This document shows, piece by piece, positions 52,655 to 61,555 of a stretch of DNA of 64,000 nt. The stretch lies in the NCBI RefSeq assembly GCF_000709345.1, contig NZ_KL448323.1, positions 3,676,808-3,740,807 of the forward strand, in the 5' to 3' direction. The DNA comes from Polaromonas glacialis. GTDB lineage: Bacteria; Pseudomonadota; Gammaproteobacteria; Burkholderiales; Burkholderiaceae_C. How positions within the stretch are numbered: the stretch's first letter is position 1; each line of letters starts with the position of its first letter. The position numbers and the translations under genes are program-made. The notes beneath the pieces are model-generated. The model was not told the DNA's origin, searched no databases, and worked only from the letters and a program-made list of their open reading frames with translations.

Positions 52655-54319
52655 TCAGAAATATTTGACGGCCTGAATCCAGAACCGGCCCGACTTGTCT
52701 GGCGCCGAGGTGACCGTTTCGCTGCCCAGCTTGCGGGCGTAAAACGCCCTCACCAGAAAATTGTTGGTCTCCGACCAGTTCAGGCCGACGCCGGCGCCGC
52801 TCAGGGTCCGGCGGTTGTCGCCCGCATCCCAGGGGTTCTTGTGCGTGGTCACGCTGCCGGTGTCGACAAAGCCGATCAGCTGCACCTGCCCGGGAAGCTG
52901 GACGGGAGTGGGCAGCCGCAGCCGGGCTTCGAGCGTCAGCACATAGCCTTGGTCCGCATAGGCTTCGCCTTCCGGATAGGCCCGCACGCCGTACATGCCG
53001 CCGAGCTCCATCTTTTCAGAGACATCGAGGTTTTTCGAGGCCACCTGGCCGTTGATGCCGGCATACAGCGAAACGCTGTCGGTCACGCTTTGCAGCCGCA
53101 TGGCACTGAAGCCCAGCTTGGTGTAATGGCCGTTGCTTTGCGCCGTCGCCGCATCGAAAGCCCGCATGGCGGGGGTCTGGATGTCGAGCTTGCCGGCAGT
53201 CCCTGTGAGGGAGTAGCTGTTCAAACCGCCGCCGCCCAGACTGTCCCGGTGGTCGCCGCGCAGCGTCGCCATCAGCGCCTGGGCCTTCTTGTCGACAACC
53301 GACGAGGTGGCGTCGACCTTGTCCTGCATGGTTTTGTGGTCGTAGGCGAGCAAGGCGTACAAGTTGGTGTTGCGTGAGCGGATCAAGGGATAGCTGCCGT
53401 AGATGCTCGCAATTTTTGCGGTTCCATTGGCGTGCAGGCTTTCAAACTCCCTGCCCAACTCGTAGCCCAGCCAGCTGTAAGCCACGCCAGCCGTCGCCTT
53501 GCCGAATTGCATCTGGTAGGACGCGCGGGCGTAGTTCAGGCCCGAGCCCGACGTCAGCACGCGCAGCGAGGCCACGTCGCCGCGCCCGGCCGCATTGTTC
53601 AGGTTCACCGTGGCGCCGACGCGGTATTCGCCGGTGTAGCGGTTGCCGGCGTTGTCGGCATCGATGCTTCCCGTGACGCGCTGCCCGGGCGCGACGTCCA
53701 CGATCAGGTCGGACGTGCCTAAGGACGAGCCAGGCGCCAAGGTCGAGCTGACGTTCACGCCGGGAATGTCCGACAGCAGCAGCAAGCGGCTTTCCAGCGG
53801 CGCAATTGCCACCGTGTCGCCGCTGTTGAGTCCGTCAAGCTGGCTGTAAACGAGGTCGTCGGACAGATTGCTCTGGTTGCGAACGGCCACCTTGCCGTAC
53901 TGACCCTCGATCACGGCAATCGTGACCGCGCCGTCCTTGATCTCCTGCGCGGGCAGGTAAGCCTGGGCCACAAAGTAGCCTGCGCTGCGATAGCGATCGG
54001 TGATTTTTGATGCCATGGCGCGCAGGTCGCCCAGCGTCAGTTCGCTGCCGGGCCTGAAGCCGGTCAGTGCCAGCAATTCTGCTGCGGGATAGACGCGCGC
54101 GCCCGTCACTTGCAGGCTGTTGACGGTGATCTTTACCGCGTCAGACGCCGGGGTCGCCGGCTCGGTGCTGGGCTCGAGGCGGATCGCGGGCGCAGCTTTT
54201 TGCGGCATGGGGGCCGGCGGGATCTGCTGAAGCTGGCTGCCGGCGCTCGGGGGTTGCTGGGCAAAAATGCCCTGGCTCAGGGCCAGAAGCGCAAACGGAA
54301 AGAATTTATTTGTGAACAC
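52655..54319 (-). CDS. TpsB outer-membrane transporter (FhaC/ShlB family)
   Basis: 554 aa from a GTG start with AAAGG seven bases upstream. A signal peptide (FTNKFFPFALLALSQGIFAQ) and a Pro-rich linker are followed by POTRA domains (VKITVNSLQVTGARVYPAAE, FVAQAYLPAQEIKDGAVTIA, VIEGQYGKV). A C-terminal beta-barrel has GMYGVRAYPEGEAYADQGY and ends in the typical aromatic residue (IQAVKYF). It exports the TpsA encoded 75 bp downstream. Upstream TTG-started extension to 54454 includes promoter-like sequence and is rejected. Confidence 0.92.
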   Translation of the reverse strand: MFTNKFFPFALLALSQGIFAQQPPSAGSQLQQIPPAPMPQKAAPAIRLEPSTEPATPASDAVKITVNSLQVTGARVYPAAELLALTGFRPGSELTLGDLRAMASKITDRYRSAGYFVAQAYLPAQEIKDGAVTIAVIEGQYGKVAVRNQSNLSDDLVYSQLDGLNSGDTVAIAPLESRLLLLSDIPGVNVSSTLAPGSSLGTSDLIVDVAPGQRVTGSIDADNAGNRYTGEYRVGATVNLNNAAGRGDVASLRVLTSGSGLNYARASYQMQFGKATAGVAYSWLGYELGREFESLHANGTAKIASIYGSYPLIRSRNTNLYALLAYDHKTMQDKVDATSSVVDKKAQALMATLRGDHRDSLGGGGLNSYSLTGTAGKLDIQTPAMRAFDAATAQSNGHYTKLGFSAMRLQSVTDSVSLYAGINGQVASKNLDVSEKMELGGMYGVRAYPEGEAYADQGYVLTLEARLRLPTPVQLPGQVQLIGFVDTGSVTTHKNPWDAGDNRRTLSGAGVGLNWSETNNFLVRAFYARKLGSETVTSAPDKSGRFWIQAVKYF

Positions 54320-54655
54320 AAGTCGCCTTTCGGGTGAAAGAGTTACTGATCCGGGCTCCGTTGTTCTGGGGAGCGCGGCAAGGCTGGCAGGCAAGAAAGA
54401 AACACCCCAGTGGGGCTTTATTGATAATTTTGTCAATTTTCGAGAATGGTTCAATTAGACACTAAAAGTAGTATTTTTTTACATTGATATGTAGGATGAA
54501 CGCTTGTGTTCGAGTGCGAAAAAAACGTGACTGAACGTAACACAGCGCGGGGCCGGGAGGTCGGGTCTGGATGGGCATGCATCGGCAAGCCAGCGGATCG
54601 GGAAAGGCGGGCAAGTGTGTGCCGCCCTGAAGCTTCAAGACAGCCGAAAACCAGA

Positions 54656-54722
54656 AAATTTCGTGCCTTTTAGGCAATTTGCGCAAGCTGGACGGGGGCA
54701 GGCAGCTATTGAATCAATAGCA
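54656..54722 (+). repeat. Dispersed repeat copy 11
   Basis: TTTAGGCAATTTGCGCAAGC, then GGGGGCAGGC, then the perfect palindrome AGCTATTGAATCAATAGC (54704-54721). Confidence 0.75.
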
Positions 54723-54762
54723 AAAATGCAAAACCCGATCTGCTGCTGATCAGGGCTTTGGA

Positions 54763-54784
54763 GGGTGCGCAAGGCGGCGCACCC
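54763..54784 (-). terminator. Hairpin downstream of dsbA
   Basis: GGGTGCGC and GCGCACCC pair perfectly around a 6-nt loop, 17 bp after the dsbA stop. A run of T is lacking on the dsbA strand, so termination efficiency is uncertain. Confidence 0.5.
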
Positions 54785-54800
54785 TTTGTCCGGCGGGGAC

Positions 54801-55460
54801 TTATTTGGCGTTTGACCGGGACTGCGCGATCAGGGCGTCGGCCACCTGCAGCGAGCGTTCGAGCGTCTTGGCCTGCGTGCCGGAGGTGAAGTAACGGCCA
54901 TTGATGCCCAGGGCGGGCACGCCGTCGAGTGCATAGCCGTCCTGTAGCTGCGTGGCCTTGCGCGCCTTGGTGCTGACCGAGAACGAGTTGTACATCTCCA
55001 TGAACTTCGCCTTGGGAATGCCCTGCTTGTCCACCCATGCGGCAATCTGGTCGGCGGTGTTGAGCGGCTGCTTTTCGACATGGATGGCGTAGAACACCTT
55101 CTTGTGCAGTTCGTCAACCTTGCCCATGCCTTCAAGCACGTAATACAGGCGCTGCTGCGGCTCGAAGTCGGGGCGGAAGGCAATCGGCACGCGGCGTATC
55201 GACACGTCCTTGGCCTGCTTTTTGGCCCAGGCATCGAACATCGGCTCGAAGCCGTTGCAATGCGGGCAGTTGTACCAGAAGAATTCGACCACCTCGACTC
55301 GGCCGGCAGGCGCCTCGGTGGGTGCCGGTTTTTCCAGCGTGAGGTAGTCGGAGCCGCTCTGGAAGGCCCTGGCCTGGGCTTGCGCCAGCGTGGGAAGGGC
55401 GGAAATGCCGGTGGCCGCAGCCAGGGTGACGGCTGAAATTGAGAACACGCGACGTTGCAT
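54801..55460 (-). CDS. dsbA: Thiol:disulfide interchange protein DsbA
   Basis: 219 aa periplasmic oxidase introducing disulfide bonds. It has a signal peptide (about 1-30, ending AQAQA), a thioredoxin fold with active site CPHC in FFWYNCPHCNGFEP (about residue 65), and the cis-Pro loop GVPALGINGRYF. The length is normal. The SPOR-domain gene lies 79 bp upstream on the same strand. Confidence 0.95.
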   Translation of the reverse strand: MQRRVFSISAVTLAAATGISALPTLAQAQARAFQSGSDYLTLEKPAPTEAPAGRVEVVEFFWYNCPHCNGFEPMFDAWAKKQAKDVSIRRVPIAFRPDFEPQQRLYYVLEGMGKVDELHKKVFYAIHVEKQPLNTADQIAAWVDKQGIPKAKFMEMYNSFSVSTKARKATQLQDGYALDGVPALGINGRYFTSGTQAKTLERSLQVADALIAQSRSNAK

Positions 55461-55539
55461 TGATTTTTTCTCCTGGTCAATATGGACGGCTGTTGGACAC
55501 CGCAGGGCCGAAAAGTTCAGCCGGGGCCGGATTTAGGAC

Positions 55540-56286
55540 TTAACGCTGCACCCGCACCAGTGCCGTTTCAATCGAACTGTTGTCCAGCCGGTCCTTGACG
55601 CGGTCGGCATCGTCTTTTTTGTCGAACGGACCGACGCGCACCCGGTACACGGTGCGGCCGGCCTGTTCGCGTTCGGTGACCTTGGCCTGCATGCCGAGCA
55701 GCAGCAGCCGGGCGCGCTGCTGTTCGGCGTCTTCAGGCGTGCGGTAGGCGCCGGCCTGGATGAAGTAGTTGAACGGGTCCGAAGCCCCCGAACTGAAGGC
55801 CGGGCTTTCTGACCGGGCCTTGGCCAGGTCGCCGAGCGGGTCGGCGGACGGGGGCCGGGCCGGTTTGGCCACGGCCGTGGGGGCGGGCGTTGGTGCTGCC
55901 GCCGGTGCGGCGGGTGAGACTGGTGCGGCCGGCGCCGTCGCGGTTTTCGGCGGTTTCACGACGCGTTCGGGTTTTTTGGGCTCTTCGGGCGCCAGCACCG
56001 GGTCCGGCACGCTGGCGGCGGCGGGCGGCTCGGCCGGCAGGCTCAATTCGCCCGATGCCGACGGCGCCGCGCGGGCAGGATTCTTCCCGGCCAGCGGCGC
56101 GTTCGGATTCCAGTCCTTGTTCTTGCGGGCCTCGGCGGCATCGCTTTCAGGGTTGTAGGCCGGACTCTTGTTCATGAAGGGCACCGGCACCTTGGTGACG
56201 TACACCGCCACGGTCAGCGCAATGCCCAGGCCGACCAGCGCGCCAATCACCAGACCCAGCAGGGTCCCGCCACGTTGCTTTTTCAT
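55540..56286 (-). CDS. SPOR-domain membrane protein (FtsN/DedD-like)
   Basis: 248 aa. Short cytoplasmic N-terminus, one membrane helix (about 8-28, LLGLVIGALVGLGIALTVAV), a long Pro/Ala/Lys-rich periplasmic linker and a C-terminal SPOR domain (FNYFIQAGAYRTPEDAEQQR to VGPFDKKDDADRVKDRLD) that binds denuded septal peptidoglycan. The start at 56286 (MKKQRGGTLLG) is used. It is 74 bp after argS on the same strand; this argS-SPOR-dsbA order is common in Burkholderiales. Confidence 0.88.
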   Translation of the reverse strand: MKKQRGGTLLGLVIGALVGLGIALTVAVYVTKVPVPFMNKSPAYNPESDAAEARKNKDWNPNAPLAGKNPARAAPSASGELSLPAEPPAAASVPDPVLAPEEPKKPERVVKPPKTATAPAAPVSPAAPAAAPTPAPTAVAKPARPPSADPLGDLAKARSESPAFSSGASDPFNYFIQAGAYRTPEDAEQQRARLLLLGMQAKVTEREQAGRTVYRVRVGPFDKKDDADRVKDRLDNSSIETALVRVQR

Positions 56287-56360
56287 ACCGTATTCCCATG
56301 ACTCGACCGTAACTTGCATATGTCTTGGATGCTTTTTAAAGGGGGAAGTTTTCAAGCCGA

Positions 56361-58061
56361 TTACATCTTGCGCGGGGCGCTGACGCCCAGCACCGCGAGG
56401 CCATTGTGCAACACCTGCGCGGTGGCCGCGACCAGCGCCAGGCGCGCCAGTTTGAGCGCTTCATCATCGACCAGAATGCGTTCTGCGTCGTAGTAGCTGT
56501 GGTAGCACGCGGCCAGTTCCCGCAGGTAAAACGCCACGTCGTGCGGCGCAAAACCGGCGGCCGCATGGCTGAGCATGTCGGTGTACTTGTTCAGCAGCAG
56601 CATCAGCGCCTGCGCCTGCGGGCTGGCCAGCGGCGACAGGTCCACGTCCTTGAGCGCGCTTTCGTCGCCGCCCCAGGCCGTCAGGATCGAACAGATGCGC
56701 GCATGCGCGTACTGCACGTAGTACACCGGGTTTTCGTTGTTCTTGGCCAGCGCCAGGTCGATGTCGAAGATGTATTCGGTGTCGGGCTTGCGGCTGAGCA
56801 GGAAAAAGCGCACGGCGTCGGCGCTGGTCCACTCGATCAAGTCGCGCAGCGTGACGTAGCTGCCGGCGCGCTTGGAAATCTTGACTTCCTCGCCGTTCCT
56901 GACCACGCGCACCATGGTGTGCAGCACATAGTCGGGGTAGCCGACCGGGATGCCGGCGTTGGCCGCCTGCAGCCCGGCACGCACCCGCGCGATGGTGCCG
57001 TGGTGGTCCATGCCCTGGATGTTGACGGCCTTGGTAAAGCCGCGCTCCCATTTGGCCAGGTGATAGGCCACGTCGGGAACGAAGTAGGTGTAGGTGCCGT
57101 CGCTCTTTTTCATGACGCGGTCCTTGTCGTCGCCGTAATCGGTCGATTTGAGCCAGAGCGCGCCGTCCTGTTCGTAGGTCTTGCCGGCGTCCTTCAGGCG
57201 CTGTACCGTCGATTCGACCCGCCCTTCGCTGTACAGGCTCGATTCGAGGTAGTAGTTGTCGAAGCGTACCGAAAACGCCTGCAGGTCCAGGTCCTGTTCA
57301 TGGCGCAAATAGGCCACGGCGAACTGGCGGATGGCGTCCAGGTCGTCCGCGTCGCCCGAGGCGGTGAATTCGCGGTCGTCGGACTTGACGGTCTTGCCGG
57401 CCAGGAAGTCGCTGGCGATGTCGGCAATGTATTCGCCGTTGTAGAACGCCTTGCTGGCCGGATTGTTCGGCTCCGTCGGCCAGCAGTCGTCGCCCGGCTT
57501 GAAGCCTTTGGCCCGCAGTTGCGTGCTGTTGGCCAGCGTCTGGATCTGCACGCCGGCGTCGTTGTAATAGAACTCGCGCCAGACTTGCGCGCCCTGCGTG
57601 GCGTACAGGTTGCAGATCGCATCGCCCAGCGCAGCCTGCCGGCCGTGGCCGACATGCAGCGGGCCGGTCGGGTTGGCCGAGACGAACTCGACGATCATCT
57701 TGCGGCCCTGCTCCAGCGGCTGCGTGCCGTAGCCGCTGCCGGCGTTCAGCACCTCGCGAACGGTTTCCTGCTTGGCGGCGGGCTTGAGGCGGATGTTGAT
57801 GAAGCCGGGGCCGGCAATTTCAACCGCATCAACCCAGCGCTCGAAAGCCGGCGACGGCAAGAGCAGGGCGCGCAGCGCTTCGGCCGTCTGGCGCGGGTTC
57901 TGTTTCAGGGGCTTGGCCAGCTGCATGGCAGCGGTGCAGGCGAAATCGCCATGCGCGGCGACTTTGGGGGACTCGAAGGCGGCTTTGTCGCCGGCGCCGG
58001 GGGACAGGGTTTCCAGCGCGCGGGCGAGGTCGGAGAGCAGGTCTTTTTTAATCGAAAGCAT
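56361..58061 (-). CDS. argS: Arginyl-tRNA synthetase
   Basis: 566 aa class I synthetase. The HIGH motif reads [12 protein letters not shown], preceded by [10 protein letters not shown]. The KMSKS-like loop is [13 protein letters not shown], usual for ArgRS. The N-terminal Add-1 domain and the C-terminal DALR anticodon-binding domain ([12 protein letters not shown] to the end) are complete. It charges tRNA-Arg. Confidence 0.96.
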   Translation of the reverse strand: MLSIKKDLLSDLARALETLSPGAGDKAAFESPKVAAHGDFACTAAMQLAKPLKQNPRQTAEALRALLLPSPAFERWVDAVEIAGPGFINIRLKPAAKQETVREVLNAGSGYGTQPLEQGRKMIVEFVSANPTGPLHVGHGRQAALGDAICNLYATQGAQVWREFYYNDAGVQIQTLANSTQLRAKGFKPGDDCWPTEPNNPASKAFYNGEYIADIASDFLAGKTVKSDDREFTASGDADDLDAIRQFAVAYLRHEQDLDLQAFSVRFDNYYLESSLYSEGRVESTVQRLKDAGKTYEQDGALWLKSTDYGDDKDRVMKKSDGTYTYFVPDVAYHLAKWERGFTKAVNIQGMDHHGTIARVRAGLQAANAGIPVGYPDYVLHTMVRVVRNGEEVKISKRAGSYVTLRDLIEWTSADAVRFFLLSRKPDTEYIFDIDLALAKNNENPVYYVQYAHARICSILTAWGGDESALKDVDLSPLASPQAQALMLLLNKYTDMLSHAAAGFAPHDVAFYLRELAACYHSYYDAERILVDDEALKLARLALVAATAQVLHNGLAVLGVSAPRKM

Positions 58062-58149
58062 CGCCGGATTTTACGGTCAAGCCAATCCGGCCCGAATTGG
58101 CGCGCGGCCCGGCGAAAACCCGGTCATCGAATCCGGCCCGAGCCGCGTT

Positions 58150-58182
58150 ATGGACGTGATTTCCGACGGAAATCACGTCCAT
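58150..58182. promoter_or_regulatory. 33-bp perfect palindrome upstream of psiF
   Basis: ATGGACGTGATTTCC and GGAAATCACGTCCAT are perfect 15-bp inverted repeats separated by GAC. The element lies 18 bp before the psiF start in the argS/psiF divergent region. It may be an operator or a stable 5'-UTR hairpin; no gene ends upstream on the plus strand, so a terminator is unlikely. Confidence 0.6.
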
Positions 58183-58200
58183 CCCTTTATTGGAGCCACC

Positions 58201-58599
58201 ATGAATAAACCGCTGTCCCTGATCGCCATTGCCTTTGCCCTGACGATGGGCCTGTCCGCCGGAGCCCGCGCCCAGAGTGCGCCCGCCGCACCGGCAAAAG
58301 CCGCATCGGCCGCGCCTGCGCCGGCCAAGGTCGCCCCGGCGCCAGCGGTGTCGCCTGCCGCCGCGACAGTGGCACCACCGGCCAAGACCGCCCAGCAAAG
58401 CAAGATGACGACCTGCAACAAGGACGCCACCGGCAAGAAGGGCGACGAGCGAAAAGCCTTCATGAAGGAATGCCTTAGCGCCAAGACAGTGGCGCAGGGC
58501 ACTCCCCAGCAGAGCAAGATGAAGACCTGCAATGCCGACGCCAAGGGAAAAACGGGCGACGAGCGCAAGGCCTTCATGAAAACCTGCCTGAGCAGCTAA
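58201..58599 (+). CDS. PsiF-family exported protein with two repeats
   Basis: 132 aa. A signal peptide (about 1-24, LSAGARAQS) is followed by an Ala/Pro-rich stretch and two copies of the PsiF repeat: MTTCNKDATGKKGDERKAFM and MKTCNADAKGKTGDERKAFM, each with a Cys pair. PsiF is phosphate-starvation inducible in E. coli; the molecular role is unknown. TTGGAG lies five bases before the ATG. Confidence 0.9.
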   Translation: MNKPLSLIAIAFALTMGLSAGARAQSAPAAPAKAASAAPAPAKVAPAPAVSPAAATVAPPAKTAQQSKMTTCNKDATGKKGDERKAFMKECLSAKTVAQGTPQQSKMKTCNADAKGKTGDERKAFMKTCLSS

Positions 58600-58618
58600 C
58601 CAGGCCTTGCCTGCTTGC

Positions 58619-58684
58619 AGCTATTGAAAACATAGCTGTAAAGCCATAACGGTAAAGCGCAAAAGCCGTTTTTCGATGTGAAAT
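58619..58684 (-). repeat. Dispersed repeat copy 12
   Basis: The palindrome AGCTATTGAAAACATAGCT (58619-58637) is followed by GTAAAGCGCAAAAGCCGTTT in reverse orientation. It lies just after psiF. Confidence 0.7.
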
Positions 58685-58715
58685 ATGGCCTCTTTGCCTT
58701 CGCCAGCCCGACGCC

Positions 58716-59612
58716 TCAGGTTTGCAACAGGCATTCCCGCGCGGCCCGCTTGATGGCCTGCGTCAGGCGCTGCGCAGCCAGCGGCTCGCGCGCCCAGTGC
58801 TGCCAGTACAGCACCACATCGACCGGCCGCCCGGGCACGACTTCCTCCAGCGGCGCCCGCCCGGCGCGTGCCTGCAGCAGCAGGTCGGGCACCATGCCCC
58901 AGCCCAGGCCGAGTTCCAGCGCCAGTTCAAACGCATCGACCGCCGGAACGAAGTGGCGCGGGTACAGCGCCCCGTGCAGGTTGAAATGCTGCGCCAGCCA
59001 GGCGTCCTGCAGCGCGTCCTTGCGGTTGAAGATCACCGCCGGGCTGCGCAGCAGGCGGTGCGGCAGCGCGCTGCCCCATTCGGCCAGCAGCGAAGGCGCG
59101 GCCACGCAGCGGTAGCGCATGATGCCCAGCGGATCGGCCACGCAGCCGCGCATGGCGCGTGCCAGCGTGGTGACGCAGCCGGTCACGTCGCCGCTGGCCA
59201 GGGCGTCGTGCGTGTGGTCCTGGTCATCGACCACCACGTCGAGCAGCAGGCGGTGCTGCTGCAGCGCCGGCGCCACGCCCGGCAAGAACCAGCTGGCCAG
59301 CGAGTCGGCATTGACCGCCACGCTCAGGCTCTGCATGCCCGCCGCCGCGCCCGCATCGGCGCCCGGCAGGCCGGCGATCAGGTCGGCCTCCATCAGCCGC
59401 AACTGCCGCACATGCCCGACCAGCGCCTGGCCCGCTGGCGTGGCCCGGACCTGCTTGCCGCGCACCAGCAGCCGCTGGCCGAGCGCGGCTTCTAGCGACT
59501 TGATGCGCAGCGACACCGCCGCCAGCGTCAGGCTCAGCGCCTTGGCGGCCGCGCCGAAACTGCCGCCTTCAATCACGGCGGCGAGGGCTTCAAGTTGCCG
59601 GGCATCGAGCAT
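58716..59612 (-). CDS. argP: LysR regulator ArgP (IciA)
   Basis: 298 aa. The N-terminal LysR HTH (QLEALAAVIEGGSFGAAAKA) is followed by an effector domain with NADSLASWFLPGV and the family-typical DDQDHTHDALASGDVTGCV. It is divergent from argO with a 135-bp AT-rich spacer, the standard arrangement; ArgP activates argO when arginine or its analogues accumulate and lysine counteracts it in E. coli. Confidence 0.92.
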   Translation of the reverse strand: MLDARQLEALAAVIEGGSFGAAAKALSLTLAAVSLRIKSLEAALGQRLLVRGKQVRATPAGQALVGHVRQLRLMEADLIAGLPGADAGAAAGMQSLSVAVNADSLASWFLPGVAPALQQHRLLLDVVVDDQDHTHDALASGDVTGCVTTLARAMRGCVADPLGIMRYRCVAAPSLLAEWGSALPHRLLRSPAVIFNRKDALQDAWLAQHFNLHGALYPRHFVPAVDAFELALELGLGWGMVPDLLLQARAGRAPLEEVVPGRPVDVVLYWQHWAREPLAAQRLTQAIKRAARECLLQT

Positions 59613-59747
59613 GGTATTTCTTTAGTTTTTATTGAGTAAAGCTAATTTTAGTTAAATCCATTTAATTAGCTAGCCGGATTGGCGACACTGGCCGGACGTC
59701 TGAAATTCAGGCGTTCCCGCAATTTCCCCTCTTGGCTTTGTCGCATC
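59613..59747. promoter_or_regulatory. argP/argO divergent promoter region
   Basis: 135 bp, strongly AT-rich at 59615-59670. It contains TTTATTGAGTAAAGC and AATTTTAGTTAAATCC, half-palindromic stretches of the kind bound by LysR proteins. Exact -35/-10 boxes are not clear. Confidence 0.45.
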
Positions 59748-60383
59748 ATGAATATCCTGACCGCCCCGGCTTTCTTCGCTGGCCTGGCTTTAAGCCTGTC
59801 GCTCATCATGGCCATCGGCCCGCAAAACGCACACGTCATGCGCATGGGCCTGCGGCGCGAGCACCTGTGGCTGACGGTGGCGATTTGCGTGGTGACCGAC
59901 GTGGTGCTGATCGCCGTGGGTGTCGGCGGCCTGGCGCAGCTCGGCGGCCTGTCGGGCAAGGTGCTCGGCGCGCTGACGGGCGCCGGCGCCGTGCTGCTGT
60001 TCCTCTACGGCGCGCAGGCGATGCGTCGCTTTGTGCGACCTGCCGCGCCGGCCGTGCCAGGCCCCGGGGACGCGGCTGAAACCGGCATGTCGCGCCGCCG
60101 GGCGGTCGGGCTGGCGCTGGCCATGTCCTGGCTCAATCCGCATGCCTGGCTGGACACCGCCGTGCTGATGGGCACGGCGTCGCTGGCCTATGCCCGGCCC
60201 GACAACGCCGTGTTCGGCCTGGGCGCCGCTGCCGGCTCGGCGCTGTGGTTCGTGGCGCTGGGCGTGGCGATGTGGAGCCTGGGCAGCCGGCTGAAGGCGC
60301 CGTGGGTCTGGCGCGCGCTGGACGGTCTGGTGGCGCTGATGATGTGGGGCACGGCGCTGTGGCTGGTGGCCGGGCTGTTCTAG
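59748..60383 (+). CDS. argO: Arginine/lysine exporter ArgO (LysE family)
   Basis: 211 aa inner-membrane exporter with about six helices. LysE signatures are LSLSLIMAIGPQNAHVMRMG, VAICVVTDVVLIAVGVGG and LAMSWLNPHAWLDT. The start at 59748 is the family start; an upstream in-frame ATG at 59679 is unlikely. It is controlled by the divergent argP. Confidence 0.92.
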   Translation: MNILTAPAFFAGLALSLSLIMAIGPQNAHVMRMGLRREHLWLTVAICVVTDVVLIAVGVGGLAQLGGLSGKVLGALTGAGAVLLFLYGAQAMRRFVRPAAPAVPGPGDAAETGMSRRRAVGLALAMSWLNPHAWLDTAVLMGTASLAYARPDNAVFGLGAAAGSALWFVALGVAMWSLGSRLKAPWVWRALDGLVALMMWGTALWLVAGLF

Positions 60384-60400
60384 GTTTTCAAGGTAAAAAC

Positions 60401-60462
60401 GCTACTTTATTAATAGCTGCTTACGCAATACAGTCAAGCGCAAAATGCTTGTTTGATGCATG
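60401..60462 (-). repeat. Dispersed repeat copy 13
   Basis: The palindrome GCTACTTTATTAATAGC (60401-60417) is followed by TTACGCAATACAGTCAAGCG and CAAAATGCTTG. It lies between the convergent argO and LysR genes. Confidence 0.7.
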
Positions 60463-60490
60463 AAATTGCTTTCCGGCGCGTCCTGTTGCC

Positions 60491-61453
60491 TCACTGCCGC
60501 CAGAATTCCGGCTGGCTGTAGTGGTGCTTCAGAAAATCAATCCACAGCCGCACCCGCAGCGGCAAATGCTTGCGCTGCGGAAACACCGCATAAATGCCGT
60601 TGGCTGGCGCGGCAAATTCTTCCAGCACCGCCACCAGCCGGCCGGCGGCAATCTCGGACTCGACTTCCCAGGTGCTGCGCCAGGCAATGCCGTAGCCCGC
60701 CAGGCACCAGTCGTGCAGCACCTGCCCGTCCGAGCAGTCGAGCGGGCCGCCGGGCTTGAGGTGGATGATCTCGGAATCGCCCTCCAGCGGCGCGCCCCCG
60801 GTCACGCCTTCGCCTTGCCCCGGGGCATGGCGCGGAACGCGAAACGCCCAGCCGCGCGTCTGCGAGGCGTCGCTCGACAGGCTCAGGCAGTCAAACCGCG
60901 CCAGGTCGCCCGGATGCTGCGGCGTGCCGTGCCGCTTCAAATACTGCGGCGTGGCCACGCACAGCCGCCGGTTGTCGGCCAGGCGCACGCTGACCAGCAT
61001 GGAGTCGGGCATGTCGCCGACACGCACCGCGCAGTCAAAGCCCTCGCCGGCCAGGTCCACCACGCGGTCGCTCAGGTTCAGCGTGATGGTCACGTCGGCA
61101 TGCTGCTCGCGGAACCGGGCCACCAGCGGCGCCACATGGCGCCGGCCAAAACCGGCCGGCGCGGTGATGCGCAGGTGGCCGCTGGCCTTGACGCCGCCGG
61201 CCGACACGCTGGCCTCGGCATTGGCCAGGTCAGCCAGCAGGCGCTGGCAGTCTTCCAGAAATGCGCTGCCTTCGTGCGTCAGCGTGATGCGCCGCGTGGT
61301 GCGCACCAGCAGTTTGACGCCCAGGCGCTCTTCCAGCGCATCGAGCCGCCGGCCCATGATGGCCGGCGCCACGCCCTCGGCCAGCGCCGCCGCCGTGAGG
61401 CTGCCGCGCGCGACGACGGAAACAAAGGATTCGAGCTGCTTGAGTTTGGCCAT
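60491..61453 (-). CDS. LysR-family transcriptional regulator
   Basis: 320 aa. The HTH region is QLESFVSVVARGSLTAAALA and the effector domain includes SGHLRITAPAGFGRRHVAPL and GEGFDCAVRVGDMPDS, typical of the AaeR/DsdC-like subgroup of LysR proteins. The inducer and targets are unknown. It lies downstream of the HMG-CoA-lyase/CoA-transferase fusion on the same strand and is separated from it by a dispersed repeat. Confidence 0.85.
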   Translation of the reverse strand: MAKLKQLESFVSVVARGSLTAAALAEGVAPAIMGRRLDALEERLGVKLLVRTTRRITLTHEGSAFLEDCQRLLADLANAEASVSAGGVKASGHLRITAPAGFGRRHVAPLVARFREQHADVTITLNLSDRVVDLAGEGFDCAVRVGDMPDSMLVSVRLADNRRLCVATPQYLKRHGTPQHPGDLARFDCLSLSSDASQTRGWAFRVPRHAPGQGEGVTGGAPLEGDSEIIHLKPGGPLDCSDGQVLHDWCLAGYGIAWRSTWEVESEIAAGRLVAVLEEFAAPANGIYAVFPQRKHLPLRVRLWIDFLKHHYSQPEFWRQ

Positions 61454-61497
61454 GGACGCGAATTATGCGGCGCGGCGGCCGGCCGCCATGCTTTAGG

Positions 61498-61555
61498 CAT
61501 GAAATATGACTTTTCCGCAGGCTGCGCTTGTGCAATAAGCTATTGTTTTAAGAGC
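61498..61555 (+). repeat. Dispersed repeat copy 14, supplies a stop codon
   Basis: ATGAAATATGACTTTTCCGC, then GGCTGCGCTTGTGC, then AGCTATTGTTTTAAGAGC (61538-61555). Its TTA at 61548-61550 is the stop codon of the fusion gene on the minus strand. Confidence 0.7.

Larger units (their letters stand above)
54320..54800. other. AT-rich intergenic region upstream of tpsB
   Basis: This is 481 bp. The stretch 54415-54500 is much richer in A/T than the surroundings and has TTGACA on the minus strand near 54433, a candidate -35 for tpsB. A dispersed repeat lies at 54656-54722, and a dsbA-proximal hairpin at 54763-54784. No credible gene was found; a 74-codon minus frame at 54462-54686 is not supported. 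Confidence 0.5.

Noticed and set aside
53374..53722. Short plus-strand frames within tpsB
   Set aside because: Shadow frames opposite a clear FhaC-type transporter.
54462..54686. 74-codon minus-strand frame upstream of tpsB
   Set aside because: No similarity or ribosome-binding site; lies in an AT-rich probable promoter region with a repeat.
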